From NCBI RefSeq assembly GCF_000814675.1, contig NZ_JWIG01000010.1:62001-126000 (forward strand): a stretch of DNA of 64,000 bases, read 5' to 3'. The stretch comes from Pseudoalteromonas distincta. GTDB lineage: Bacteria; Pseudomonadota; Gammaproteobacteria; Enterobacterales; Alteromonadaceae. This document shows positions 26,712 through 35,861 of the stretch, piece by piece (the stretch's first letter is position 1; every line of letters starts with the position of its first letter). A model generated the notes under the pieces. The model was not told the DNA's origin and made no database searches. It worked only from the letters and a program-made list of their open reading frames with translations. The position numbers and the translations under genes are program-made.

Positions 26712-27189
26712 TTTTGTTTTATTTCAAGCAGTGTGGTTTTTATCATTGCTGCTTGAAGCTGATTCGCTACTTTTTAGCGGATTGATTATTGTTTTAATGT
26801 TTTGGTTGTCAAAACAAAAAAAACAAGACACCTTACTTCTAATTAAAGCCCTACCTTTAGCACTATTGTTAGAATTCATAGCAGTAAAGTCAGGCTTGTT
26901 AGAATTTAAAGTTTATCCCTTCCCTCTATGGCTCGTCTTTTTATGGGCTGCGTTATTACTTTCTTTAAATACTTCTATGGTTTTTTTGAGTAAATTAAAG
27001 CTTTGGCAGGCCTTTTTAGTATGCATGGCTTTTGCGCCAGCAAGTTATTGGGCTGGGGCGCGCTTTGAAGTAATAAGCTTAGGCTTACCTTTATGGCAGT
27101 TTTGGCTCGTTTACGGTGCGCTTTGGTCTACAGTGTTTACTGTTATTCTTTTTATAAACCAAAAAATCAAGTTATTCATCAATCGCTGA
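26689..27189 (+). CDS. DUF2878 membrane protein
   Basis: 166 residues from ATG 26689, overlapping the methyltransferase end by 23 bp. Five or so hydrophobic helices cover most of the length; the pattern FVLFQAVWFLSLL ... YPFPLWLVFLWAALLLSLNTSM fits DUF2878, small inner-membrane proteins found after cfa-like genes. Function unknown. Its 3' end holds the third ECF promoter candidate. Confidence 0.8.
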   Translation: MILRSVTNFVLFQAVWFLSLLLEADSLLFSGLIIVLMFWLSKQKKQDTLLLIKALPLALLLEFIAVKSGLLEFKVYPFPLWLVFLWAALLLSLNTSMVFLSKLKLWQAFLVCMAFAPASYWAGARFEVISLGLPLWQFWLVYGALWSTVFTVILFINQKIKLFINR

Positions 27190-27214
27190 TCGCCCACAAT
27201 TCCCATTTCGTAAC
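27187..27214 (+). promoter_or_regulatory. Candidate ECF promoter 3
   Basis: TGATCG (27187-27192), 16-nt spacer, CGTAAC (27209-27214), about 30 bp before the chalcone-isomerase-like gene and overlapping the end of the DUF2878 gene. Same architecture as the promoters at 17926 and 18571. Confidence 0.65.
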
Positions 27215-27242
27215 ATTACCCATTGACTCGAGGGAGCTTATT

Positions 27243-27731
27243 TTGAAATTTTTACTAAAGGCAGTTACTTTTTATTTGCTTACAACTTCAATTGTTTTAG
27301 CTGACACACAATTTAATAAAGTAGGCGAAGCACGAATGGAGTATTTATTTTGGGATGTATATGACGCGGTTTTATTTACCCCTTCAGGTAATTACAGCGC
27401 AGGAACGCATCCTATTAAATTTAAACTTACCTATTTACGTGACTTTGAAGCTAAAGAAATCGTAAAAGCAACAAATGAGCAGTGGGAGCATATTGGAAAA
27501 AAAGAGCTAGCAGACAAATACGACAGTAAATTATTGTCTATTTGGCCTGATATTAGACAAGGTGATTCGCTAACGTTAGTCACAAATGAGCAGGGTATGA
27601 GTACTTTTTATCATAATGATGAAAAAATTGGCGAAATAAATGAACCTCAATTTTCGAGTGATTTTTTAGCCATTTGGCTGGATGAAAAAACGTCTGAGCC
27701 GAAACTACGAAAGCAACTATTAGGGAATTAA
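27243..27731 (+). CDS. Chalcone-isomerase-like periplasmic protein
   Basis: 162 residues from TTG 27243, preceded by GGGAG six nt upstream; a longer frame upstream lacks a signal peptide in register. The signal peptide is clear (KFLLKAVTFYLLTTSIVLA, cut before DTQF). The mature sequence (KVGEARMEYLFWDVYDAVLFTPSG, LTYLRDFEAKEIVKATNEQWEHIG, PQFSSDFLAIWLDE) matches the bacterial chalcone-isomerase-like family found near DUF3833 and CFA genes. Those proteins are thought to bind fatty acids; isomerase activity is not expected. Confidence 0.82.
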   Translation: MKFLLKAVTFYLLTTSIVLADTQFNKVGEARMEYLFWDVYDAVLFTPSGNYSAGTHPIKFKLTYLRDFEAKEIVKATNEQWEHIGKKELADKYDSKLLSIWPDIRQGDSLTLVTNEQGMSTFYHNDEKIGEINEPQFSSDFLAIWLDEKTSEPKLRKQLLGN

Positions 27732-27732
27732 T

Positions 27733-28272
27733 ATGAATGTATTTAACGCGTTTAAAACAGCTCTTGTAAGCTTATCTGCTTTGTTGCTGATAAGCTGTTC
27801 GGCACCAAATGTAGAGCATTATAAAAATACATCGCCAAACTTTGACTTTAAAACATTTTTTAGTGGAAATTTGAAAGCCTACGGTGTTGTACAAGACTTT
27901 AAGGGTGAATTGACCCGCAAGCTTGTCGTAGATATGAATGCGAGCTGGGAAGGTAACCAGGGCGTTATTGAAGAAGACTTTGTTTATGACGATGGCGAAA
28001 CTCAAAAGCGTATTTGGAAAATAACGTTAAATGAAGACAATAGTTTAACGGGTGTGGCAGATGATGTTATAGGTACAGCAAAAGGTAGAAGTGATGGCAG
28101 CGTATTTCATTGGAATTACGATGTAGAGCTTCCATACGATGGCAGTACTTTAAAAGTGAATTTTGATGATTGGATGTACCTGGTTACACAATCGCGCTTG
28201 ATAAACCGCACATCTATTGTTAAGTTTGGAGTCGAGGTCGGGGAAGTGACCTTAGTGATCGAAAAAATATAG
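27733..28272 (+). CDS. DUF3833 lipoprotein
   Basis: 179 residues. Lipoprotein signal with lipobox LLISC (Cys about 22). Mature part (FFSGNLKAYGVVQDFKGELTRKLVVDMNASWEGNQGVIEEDFVYDDGE) fits DUF3833, calycin-like envelope lipoproteins that end these operons. Starts one base after the chalcone-isomerase-like stop. Last gene of the ECF-controlled block; no clear hairpin terminator seen before the HU gene. Confidence 0.85.
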   Translation: MNVFNAFKTALVSLSALLLISCSAPNVEHYKNTSPNFDFKTFFSGNLKAYGVVQDFKGELTRKLVVDMNASWEGNQGVIEEDFVYDDGETQKRIWKITLNEDNSLTGVADDVIGTAKGRSDGSVFHWNYDVELPYDGSTLKVNFDDWMYLVTQSRLINRTSIVKFGVEVGEVTLVIEKI

Positions 28273-28482
28273 CTTATTTACCCAGTTGCTTAACTTGCGC
28301 CAAAATTGTACTCAAATTAAGTCTTTGTTAACCCAACACGCTGTATTTTACAGAGAATTATTTAAATTTTACTCATTTTTTAAGAATTTAAGCAAAAAAT
28401 GCAATTTGCTGTTGCTAACTCTTTAAAAATGCATAAAGATAGGTTTTGCGAAGGCAAAATAATAACGAATAGGAATCTAACA

Positions 28483-28758
28483 ATGAATAAAGCTCAATTA
28501 GTTGAAAAAATTGCTACTGATGCAGAAATCTCTAAAGCCGCTGCTACTCGTGCTCTTGACGCGTTTACAGGCGCTGTAACTTCTTCTTTAAAAGAAGGTG
28601 ATTCAGTAGCATTAGTTGGTTTTGGTACTTTCTCAGTAAAAGAACGTGCAGCTCGCACTGGCCGTAACCCACAAACGGGTGCTGAGATCCAAATCGCAGC
28701 GGCAACTATCCCAAGCTTTAAAGCAGGTAAAGGTCTTAAAGACCAAGTAAACCCTTAA
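28483..28758 (+). CDS. hupA: HU family DNA-binding protein
   Basis: 91 residues from ATG 28483 (AGGAAT upstream). Typical [13 protein letters not shown] start, [33 protein letters not shown] with the DNA-bending arm and Pro at the tip, and LKDQVN end. Nucleoid protein that bends DNA non-specifically as a dimer. Assignment as alpha (hupA) rather than beta is tentative. Single gene with its own promoter region (28273-28482) and a strong terminator. Confidence 0.93.
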   Translation: MNKAQLVEKIATDAEISKAAATRALDAFTGAVTSSLKEGDSVALVGFGTFSVKERAARTGRNPQTGAEIQIAAATIPSFKAGKGLKDQVNP

Positions 28759-28780
28759 TAGGTTTAACGAATTAAATTAA

Positions 28781-28809
28781 AAAAAGAGCTATTTAGCTCT
28801 TTTTTTTTT
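28781..28809 (+). terminator. Terminator after HU gene
   Basis: AAAAAGAGCT, loop ATTT, AGCTCTTTTT with a long T tract. Confidence 0.9.
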
Positions 28810-28851
28810 ATGTTTAATAAAGACATCAATTGATGCCTTTATATTATAAAT

Positions 28852-29349
28852 TTACGCTTTTAAGGCTTTATCGCCTCGACCAATGCCAACAGCGCCAGAA
28901 CGTACAACTTCGATAATATCGGTTTCATGACGAAGTGTGTCTAAAAACGACTCTATTTTGTCTGTACTGCTCACTAGTTGTAGACTATAGCTTTGTCGGC
29001 CCATATCTAAAATAGCACCTTGGAACACATCAACTACTCGCGTAACCGCTGCACGAGTCGTCTCGTCTTGAGCAAATACCTTAACAAGCAATAGCTCACG
29101 TTCAATGTGACTCATTTCTGTTAAATCGATAATTTTAAGCACGTCGACTAATTTGTTAACCTGCTTTGTAATTTGCTCTACAACTCTGTCATCACCCATT
29201 GTGGTAATAGTAATACGCGATAGTGATTGATCGTCAGTTGTGCCCACAGTTAGGCTGTCGATGTTATATGCACGTTGTGAAAAAAGCCCAACAATACGTG
29301 ATAGGGCACCTGGTTCGTTTTCTAATAAAATAGATAAAATACGACGCAT
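28852..29349 (-). CDS. ilvH: Acetolactate synthase III small subunit
   Basis: 165 residues with an N-terminal ACT domain (ILSILLENEPGALSRIVGLFSQRAYNIDSLTVG) and the C-terminal IlvH domain (FQGAILDMGRQSYSLQLVSS). It is the regulatory subunit that gives valine sensitivity to acetolactate synthase. Its start shares the last base of ilvI, giving translational coupling. Confidence 0.96.
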   Translation of the reverse strand: MRRILSILLENEPGALSRIVGLFSQRAYNIDSLTVGTTDDQSLSRITITTMGDDRVVEQITKQVNKLVDVLKIIDLTEMSHIERELLLVKVFAQDETTRAAVTRVVDVFQGAILDMGRQSYSLQLVSSTDKIESFLDTLRHETDIIEVVRSGAVGIGRGDKALKA

Positions 29350-31073
29350 TATGCTTTTACTCCTTTACGTAACCACATCTCATCAATGCCGCCTAACTTA
29401 ATTTGCATTGGGTATACATGTTCTTTTTCATCAACGTTTATATCTAAAAAGACTAATCGGTCGTTAATTGACATTGCTTTATCGATAGCAGGTTGTAACT
29501 CATCTAGTGTGTTTACTTGTATGCCTACATGGCCGTAGCTTTCAACTAACTTAACAAAATCAGGTAGTGAATCCATATAAGATGATGAATGACGTCCACC
29601 GTAAACCATGTCTTGCCATTGGCGTACCATACCTAAAGAGCGGTTATTAAGTGATACAACCTTTACCGCTAGGTTGTACTGTAAACAGGTTGATAGTTCT
29701 TGAATATTCATTTGAATAGAGCCATCACCCGTAATACACACAGACTCTTTATCAGGAAAAGCTAGCTTTACGCCCATTGCAGCAGGTAAACCAAAGCCCA
29801 TGGTGCCTAGGCCGCCTGAGTTGATCCATTGACGAGGATGCTTAAATGGATAATATTGCGCTGCAAACATTTGATGCTGACCAACGTCTGAACTTACGTA
29901 AGCATCGCCATTAGTGGCTTTATACACCGCTTCAATTACAGCTTGTGGCTTAATTTTGTCGCCATCAGTGTTGTAGCTTAAGCACTTTTGTTCGCGCCAG
30001 CTGATAATTTGTCGCCACCAATCTTCTTGCGCGCTGCGGTCTATTTTAATTGGGCTTTTATCAATACCCGCTTGTAGTTGTTCAAGTACGGTTGCTAAAC
30101 AACCTACAACTGGTATGTGTGCTTTAATTGTTTTAGAAATTGAAGTAGGGTCAACATCAACATGAACAATAGTGGCATTAGGGCAAAACTTTTGAACATT
30201 ATTAGTTACCCTGTCATCAAATCGGGCACCAAGCGCTAAAATTACATCGGCGTTAGCCATTGCTTTGTTTGCCTCAAGCGTGCCGTGCATGCCTAACATA
30301 CCTACAAAGTTTGGATGCACACCTGAAATACCACCCAATCCCATTAGTGTATTTGTAATGGGGGCATTTAATGATTCAACTAAATGCGTTAATTGCTCTG
30401 ATGTATTTGAAATAACAATACCACCACCAGAGTAGATAACCAGTTTTTTGGCCTCTAAAATAGCTGTTACGGCTTTGCGAATTTGTTTTGAGTGCCCTTT
30501 AGTATTAGGGCTGTACGTTCTCAGCTCGGTGGTTTTAGGAAATTCGTATTCAAACTTAATAGCAGGGTTAAGCATATCTTTTGGAAGCTCAACAACGACA
30601 GGACCTGGGCGACCAGTGCTAGCAATATAAAAAGCTTTAGCTAAGATTGTAGGGATGTCTTTAGCACTTCTACAGTTAAAACTGTGTTTAACTACAGGGC
30701 GAGAACAACCCACAATATCGGTTTCTTGGAATGCATCGTCGCCAATCAAATTTGTAGGCACTTGGCCTGATAACACAACCATAGGAATTGAATCCATGTA
30801 GGCCGTTGCAATACCTGTAATACAGTTTGTAGCGCCAGGGCCTGAGGTTGCAAGTACAACACCAACGTCTCCAGTAGCGCGGGCATAGCCGTCAGCCATA
30901 TGTGTTGCAGCTTGTTCGTGACGTACTAATATATGTTCAATGTCATCTTGCTGAAAAAGTGCATCATATAAGTCTAAAACCGAACCACCGGGATAGCCAA
31001 ATATGTATTTTACCTTTAACTCTTTTAATGCCTGAACTACTAGTTCAGAACCATTATATTCTTGTTTGCTCAT
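29349..31073 (-). CDS. ilvI: Acetolactate synthase III large subunit
   Basis: 574 residues from ATG 31073, chosen because of the ribosome site AGAGGAATGAGG; longer starts at 31079 and 31103 exist. ThDP enzyme with [19 protein letters not shown], the catalytic Glu region ([18 protein letters not shown]), FAD-type middle domain ([13 protein letters not shown]) and the ThDP site ([17 protein letters not shown] ... [12 protein letters not shown]). Condenses two pyruvates to acetolactate (Leu/Val) or pyruvate with 2-oxobutyrate (Ile). Preceded by an attenuator and Leu/Val-rich leader peptide. Confidence 0.97.
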   Translation of the reverse strand: MSKQEYNGSELVVQALKELKVKYIFGYPGGSVLDLYDALFQQDDIEHILVRHEQAATHMADGYARATGDVGVVLATSGPGATNCITGIATAYMDSIPMVVLSGQVPTNLIGDDAFQETDIVGCSRPVVKHSFNCRSAKDIPTILAKAFYIASTGRPGPVVVELPKDMLNPAIKFEYEFPKTTELRTYSPNTKGHSKQIRKAVTAILEAKKLVIYSGGGIVISNTSEQLTHLVESLNAPITNTLMGLGGISGVHPNFVGMLGMHGTLEANKAMANADVILALGARFDDRVTNNVQKFCPNATIVHVDVDPTSISKTIKAHIPVVGCLATVLEQLQAGIDKSPIKIDRSAQEDWWRQIISWREQKCLSYNTDGDKIKPQAVIEAVYKATNGDAYVSSDVGQHQMFAAQYYPFKHPRQWINSGGLGTMGFGLPAAMGVKLAFPDKESVCITGDGSIQMNIQELSTCLQYNLAVKVVSLNNRSLGMVRQWQDMVYGGRHSSSYMDSLPDFVKLVESYGHVGIQVNTLDELQPAIDKAMSINDRLVFLDINVDEKEHVYPMQIKLGGIDEMWLRKGVKA

Positions 31074-31105
31074 CCTCATTCCTCTGTGCGCTTTTTTATG
31101 CATAA

Positions 31106-31134
31106 AAAAACCCCCGCGTAGTGCGAGGGTTTTT
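31106..31134 (-). terminator. Attenuator terminator of ilvIH
   Basis: Minus strand: AACCCTCGC, loop ACTAC, GCGGGGG, then seven T's, ending about 30 bp before the ilvI start and after the leader peptide gene. The position fits transcription attenuation. Confidence 0.8.
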
Positions 31135-31152
31135 AAAAAGCAGTATCACCTT

Positions 31153-31224
31153 TTAATACATCCCCGCTGGGCTTATAACTAAGACCAGTACGAGTACGAC
31201 TAAAAGATTAATGTGTGTGTTCAT
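31153..31224 (-). CDS. ilvL: ilv leader peptide (attenuation control)
   Basis: 23-codon frame. After MNTHIN it has eleven codons that are all Leu, Val or Ile (LLVVLVLVLVI), then SPAGMY and stop. Such a run makes ribosome speed depend on charged Leu/Val/Ile tRNAs and switches the downstream terminator at 31106-31134. Not a functional protein. Symbol used by analogy with leader peptides of ilv operons. Confidence 0.85.
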   Translation of the reverse strand: MNTHINLLVVLVLVLVISPAGMY

Positions 31225-31562
31225 AGTTTTTACTCTACTTAGCAAAACACTGCTTTTAAATTAAAGATTTTGTATAGGTTTATTTTTAAGGGTTTTGAGC
31301 CTTCATGTCAACCTTGAAAGCTGTTTTTTGCATTTTAAATTCGTTTTGTGGCTTTTTTTAATTTAAACCTGCAGAAAAACTATGTTTAATTGAGTTTACT
31401 GGCAGAAATTATGCATTTTAGGTTGTAAGTTCGATTTTAGATATAAAAGAGTGTGAGAGACCATTAGCTTTAATTGCATATGTTAACTATATGTTTTTAT
31501 CGCATGTTTAAATTTCTATTATTAGGTATTATTGCTACATAATTATGTTTGAGGAAAACACA

Positions 31563-34500
31563 GTGAAAAAAGTGACGTTAATTGCGCTTTTAACTACGCT
31601 ATTAAGCCCTATAGTGGCGGCTAATAACTTAAGTCCGCATGATATTGGTATAACTAACGAAGAGCGTATTTTATATTGGCTTAAAAAAAGAGACCAAATA
31701 CCTTCAAGTGAGTTAGATAGTTCATTTAAGTCATATATGAGTAACAAAGACGTTGCCAATCACTCAATTAAAAATGGTTTTAGGCAATTTAAATCCTCTT
31801 CCAACGTTTTTTCAAACACAAATAAAAAACAGGTCGCTTTTTCAACGTCGCTAGTGCCAGATCAAAGCGTTAATGATGTAAAAGTGTTAGCTATCTTAAT
31901 TGATTTTCCTGATCTTAAACATGACGACAATCAACTTGTAGAGCAAGACACCGACATGTTTTATGCTGATTATTCAACTGAGCACTATCAGCAAATGCTT
32001 TTTAATACTCAAGGTTATACAGGCCCTGATGGACAAAGCTTAAAAACGGCTGCTGATTATTATAAAGCGGCTTCGGGGAACAGCTTAAACTTTAGCGGGC
32101 AGGTATATGGCTGGGTAACCGCTAATAGCAATGCAAAAATATATGGTGAGCGCCAAGGCAGTACACGGGATATAAATGCACCTGCTTTAATTAAAGAGGC
32201 AGTGGAGAAGGCGGTTGCAAAGTTTAATATTAATTTAGCGGATTACGATTTAACTGATTTAGATGATATTGATGGCGACGGCATCCTTAATGAACCTAAT
32301 GGCATTATTGACCATGTAATGGTATTTCATTCAAGTATTGGCGAAGAAGCGGGTGGCGGTTACCTAAGCACCGATGCTATTTGGTCGCACCGCTACTATG
32401 TATTTGATGAAAATAGCGGGCCGAGCGAGATTGCAGGCAGTAACATTAAGCTATTTGGTTATACCATTAACCCTATTGATGCCGGGATTGGTGTGGTTGT
32501 GCATGAGTTTGGGCATGATTTAGGATTATTAGATGAATACGACTTACAATCTAACACGGTAGGTGAGCCTGTCGCGTCTTGGTCAGTTATGTCGACAGGA
32601 AGTTGGGCTGGTTCGCCAAGAGGCTCAGAGCCAGTTATGTTTAGCCCTTATGCGCTTGAATATTTACAAAAGCGGTACCAGGGTAACTGGGTTAACCAGC
32701 TTACGCTTGATATGGATGAGATAGAGGCTAACTCACAGCAAACATTAATTAATACTGCGAGTACTTCACAACAGCAAAATCAAATAAAAATATCACTACC
32801 ACCAAGGCTCGAAAAATTTAGGGCTCCAGTAGAAGGTGATTTTCAATACTATTCAAATACGGGCGACAATATTAGCAACAGCTTAGCTAATACAATAGCG
32901 CTACCAAGCACAACTGAGACACTTACTTTAAGCTTTATTGCTTATTACAGTATTGAGCGCGATTACGATTTAGTTCAAGTAAAAGTAGATGGCGAGCCAA
33001 TCGCGAGTAATTATACGCAAGCGCTTAATCCATACTACGGTGATATTGGTCCGTATATCTCAGGTGATTCATTTCTTAATAGTGATGCTAAGCAACCTAA
33101 CGGCTATTTGACCCATAAGTTTGATTTATCAGCTTATGCTGGGCAAACAATTGATTTAAAAATTGAATACATAACAGATGCGAACACACATTATTATGGT
33201 TTTGTTGTTGATGATATGCGCATTGAGCAAAGTGATACTTTAATTTGGCAAAATAATGCACAAGATCAAGTTAACACTGAGTTTAATGGCTTTGAAAAAG
33301 TAGGTAGTTACACATATGCATCGCCATCACATTACTATTTACAACTGCGTTCATACACAGGCGTTGACAGTAGTTTGCAAGCAGAGCAGTACTCACCGGG
33401 GTTATTATTGTGGTACAGCAATGAATCTCAAGCAGATAATAACACTACCGAGCATCCAGGCAGTGGTTTTGCATTAGTGGTAGATGCTGATCAGCGCTCG
33501 ATAAATAAAGGCAGTACGCAAACTCCGGCTGCTTCAGCAATTCAAATACGTGATGCTGCTTTTAGCCTATATCAACAAAGGGCAGGGTTAGGTGATGATG
33601 ATTTATCAGCTATCACCGGGTTTACTGATAAAACCGATTATAGCTTTGCAGCGCAAAAACCATCGGGTGTTGTGCTTCCACAGGTTGGTTTTGGGTTTAG
33701 TATTATAAGCCAGTCAGCAGACAGTGAAGATATAGAAGTAGAGCTTGCTTACGATGTTACTAAGGGAATTAATTTTACTAAAAACGGTTTAACCGTTAAT
33801 TTTAATGTAGAAGGTTTTGCACTTACTCCTGCGGACAAATTTACGTGGAGTTTTGACGACGGGAGCTCCAGCACAGAGTTAACGCCTACTCATGAATACC
33901 AAGACTATGGCACTTATAACGTTGAGTTTATGGCAGATAATGGCACTTCACAGCAAGTAGCTGTAGCACAAGTTACATTAGTTGAACCATTAACTCTAAA
34001 TGAAATTGAATATGAGATAAACCAAGGAACTTTAACCGCTGAGGCATCGCTTACAGGTGGAGTAGCTCCGTATACTTATAATTGGCAGCTAGGGGATGGA
34101 AGTACTTTAGCGACTCAATCGCTTACTTATAATTATTTGTACTCTGGTGATTACCAAGTAACGCTTACAGTGACAGATAACGAAGGCACTGAGCAATCAA
34201 AAGCGATTGATGTAACTGCTAATGTTCCGCTTAACATAAACGCAAACGCTATAGTTAGTGATTTAAGCGCACAATTTAATGCCCAAGTAACCGGCGGCTT
34301 TAATAGTTACACTTATAGTTGGGATTTTGGTGATGGCAGTGCGTTATCAAATTTACAAAACCCAAGGCATACTTATCAAGCTGACGGGACTTATAACGTA
34401 ACGTTGAATGTTACTGATACTCAAACCAATGATACTTTTACTCAAGAGTTATCTGCTACTGTACAAAAACAACAAAGTAGTTCGGGTTCAAGTGGCGGAT

Positions 34501-34577
34501 CACTGGCGGGGTTATTAGGATTACTACTGTTAAGTTTATTTAGGTTTAATACTAACCTGCATAAATACATTAGGTAG
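31563..34577 (+). CDS. Secreted M6-family metalloprotease with PKD repeats and GlyGly-CTERM
   Basis: 1004 residues from GTG 31563 (GAGG eight nt upstream). Signal peptide to about residue 20 (LIALLTTLLSPIVAA). M6 (immune inhibitor A-like) protease domain with zinc motif VVVHEFGHDLGLLDEYD (His314/Glu315/His318) and a Met-turn-like WSVMSTGSW. A beta-sandwich region follows, then three PKD domains (WSFDDGSSSTELTPTHEY, YNWQLGDGS, YSWDFGDGS). The end, SSSGSSGGSLAGLLGLLLLSLFRF, is a GlyGly-CTERM sorting tail, which in these bacteria is cut by rhombosortase after type II secretion. Presumably degrades proteins at or outside the cell surface. Confidence 0.9.
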   Translation: MKKVTLIALLTTLLSPIVAANNLSPHDIGITNEERILYWLKKRDQIPSSELDSSFKSYMSNKDVANHSIKNGFRQFKSSSNVFSNTNKKQVAFSTSLVPDQSVNDVKVLAILIDFPDLKHDDNQLVEQDTDMFYADYSTEHYQQMLFNTQGYTGPDGQSLKTAADYYKAASGNSLNFSGQVYGWVTANSNAKIYGERQGSTRDINAPALIKEAVEKAVAKFNINLADYDLTDLDDIDGDGILNEPNGIIDHVMVFHSSIGEEAGGGYLSTDAIWSHRYYVFDENSGPSEIAGSNIKLFGYTINPIDAGIGVVVHEFGHDLGLLDEYDLQSNTVGEPVASWSVMSTGSWAGSPRGSEPVMFSPYALEYLQKRYQGNWVNQLTLDMDEIEANSQQTLINTASTSQQQNQIKISLPPRLEKFRAPVEGDFQYYSNTGDNISNSLANTIALPSTTETLTLSFIAYYSIERDYDLVQVKVDGEPIASNYTQALNPYYGDIGPYISGDSFLNSDAKQPNGYLTHKFDLSAYAGQTIDLKIEYITDANTHYYGFVVDDMRIEQSDTLIWQNNAQDQVNTEFNGFEKVGSYTYASPSHYYLQLRSYTGVDSSLQAEQYSPGLLLWYSNESQADNNTTEHPGSGFALVVDADQRSINKGSTQTPAASAIQIRDAAFSLYQQRAGLGDDDLSAITGFTDKTDYSFAAQKPSGVVLPQVGFGFSIISQSADSEDIEVELAYDVTKGINFTKNGLTVNFNVEGFALTPADKFTWSFDDGSSSTELTPTHEYQDYGTYNVEFMADNGTSQQVAVAQVTLVEPLTLNEIEYEINQGTLTAEASLTGGVAPYTYNWQLGDGSTLATQSLTYNYLYSGDYQVTLTVTDNEGTEQSKAIDVTANVPLNINANAIVSDLSAQFNAQVTGGFNSYTYSWDFGDGSALSNLQNPRHTYQADGTYNVTLNVTDTQTNDTFTQELSATVQKQQSSSGSSGGSLAGLLGLLLLSLFRFNTNLHKYIR

Positions 34578-34602
34578 TAAACGCAGTTAGCAAACACAAA
34601 AA

Positions 34603-34626
34603 AGCCCGCTAAATTAGCGGGCTATT
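34603..34626. terminator. Bidirectional terminator
   Basis: AGCCCGCT, loop AAATT, AGCGGGCT, preceded by A's on the plus strand and therefore T-rich for the minus-strand isocitrate dehydrogenase gene. Confidence 0.8.
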
Positions 34627-34647
34627 TAAATTAATAACAAATATTAA

Positions 34648-35655
34648 TTATAAACGGTCAATTACTGATTGAGTGAAATCAGTTGTACCGTGGCTGCCAC
34701 CTAAATCGCGAGTTGTACGGTCGCCTGATTTAATTACATCAGCAACAGCACTACGAATACGCTCTGCAGTATCGCCCATATTTAAATGCTCAAGCATTTG
34801 AATAGACGCTAAAATTACAGATGTTGGGTTAGCAAGGTTTTTGCCAGCAATATCTGGTGCACTACCGTGTACAGCTTCAAAAATTGCTGCGTCTTCACCA
34901 ATGTTAGCACCAGGTGCCATACCTAAACCGCCAACTAAACCAGCACAAAGGTCAGATAAAATATCACCAAATAAGTTAGTCGTAACAATTACGTCAAACT
35001 CTTCAGGTGTCATTACCAGTTTCATACATGTTGCATCAACAATCATTTCATTTGATTCAATTTGTGGGTAACGCTCAGCTACTTCACGTGCTACTTTTAA
35101 AAACAAACCAGATGTTGATTTTAAAATGTTAGCTTTATGAACTGCAGTTACTTTTTTACGACCTTCGCGTACCGCTAGCTCGTATGCAAAAGTTACGATT
35201 TTTTCTGCGCCTTCACGCGTAATTATCGATTTTGCTTCTGCTTCATTACCGTCTTCACTTACTACTTGGCCAGCACCTGAGTACATACCTTGTGTATTTT
35301 CACGAATAGTAATGATATCAATATCGTCGTAACGCGCTTTAGTACCAACAAATGATTTAACTGGACGTACGTTAGCATATAAACCAAATTGCTTACGAAG
35401 TGTTACGTTAATAGATGTAAAACCTTCACCTACAGGCGTAGTTAATGGGCCTTTAAGAGTGATTTTGTTTTTAGCAATTGTATCAACTGTTTCTTGCGGT
35501 AATAACTCACCTGTTTTTTCAAGTGCAGCTAGGCCAGCATCAACAAATTCATAATCAAAGTCGCAACCTGCGGCTTTTAATATTTCAAGTGCTGAGTCGA
35601 TAATGCTCGGACCGATGCCGTCGCCTTTGATCACTGTGATGGTTTGTTTGGCCAT
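34648..35655 (-). CDS. NAD-type isocitrate dehydrogenase
   Basis: 335 residues from ATG 35655 (AAAGGAAA upstream). Family of beta-decarboxylating dehydrogenases with GDGIGPSI start, isocitrate-binding SINVTLRKQFGLYANVRP (Ser, Asn, two Arg), TRENTQGMYSG, the catalytic Lys/Asp region (TAVHKANILK, DLFGDILSDLCAGLVGG) and GSAPDIAGKNLANP. The length and motifs fit the NAD-dependent mitochondrial-like isocitrate dehydrogenase rather than the 416-residue NADP Icd. Oxidises isocitrate to 2-oxoglutarate. Homoisocitrate or tartrate dehydrogenase is less likely. Single gene. Confidence 0.88.
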   Translation of the reverse strand: MAKQTITVIKGDGIGPSIIDSALEILKAAGCDFDYEFVDAGLAALEKTGELLPQETVDTIAKNKITLKGPLTTPVGEGFTSINVTLRKQFGLYANVRPVKSFVGTKARYDDIDIITIRENTQGMYSGAGQVVSEDGNEAEAKSIITREGAEKIVTFAYELAVREGRKKVTAVHKANILKSTSGLFLKVAREVAERYPQIESNEMIVDATCMKLVMTPEEFDVIVTTNLFGDILSDLCAGLVGGLGMAPGANIGEDAAIFEAVHGSAPDIAGKNLANPTSVILASIQMLEHLNMGDTAERIRSAVADVIKSGDRTTRDLGGSHGTTDFTQSVIDRL

Positions 35656-35861
35656 TGACTTTTCCTTTAAAGAGTTTGATTTGCACATAAATTATTACTC
35701 TGAGAGAGTAACCGCTTGTTAGAACATTTATGTGAACGTGCTTGAAAATTTAAGGGCGCATTTATACCAATTTATCACCCATTTTGCTAGTTTATACAAA
35801 AAATACTGGGTATACACGAAAGTTATAATGGGTATAAAGACATAAAATAGCTTCTAATAAA

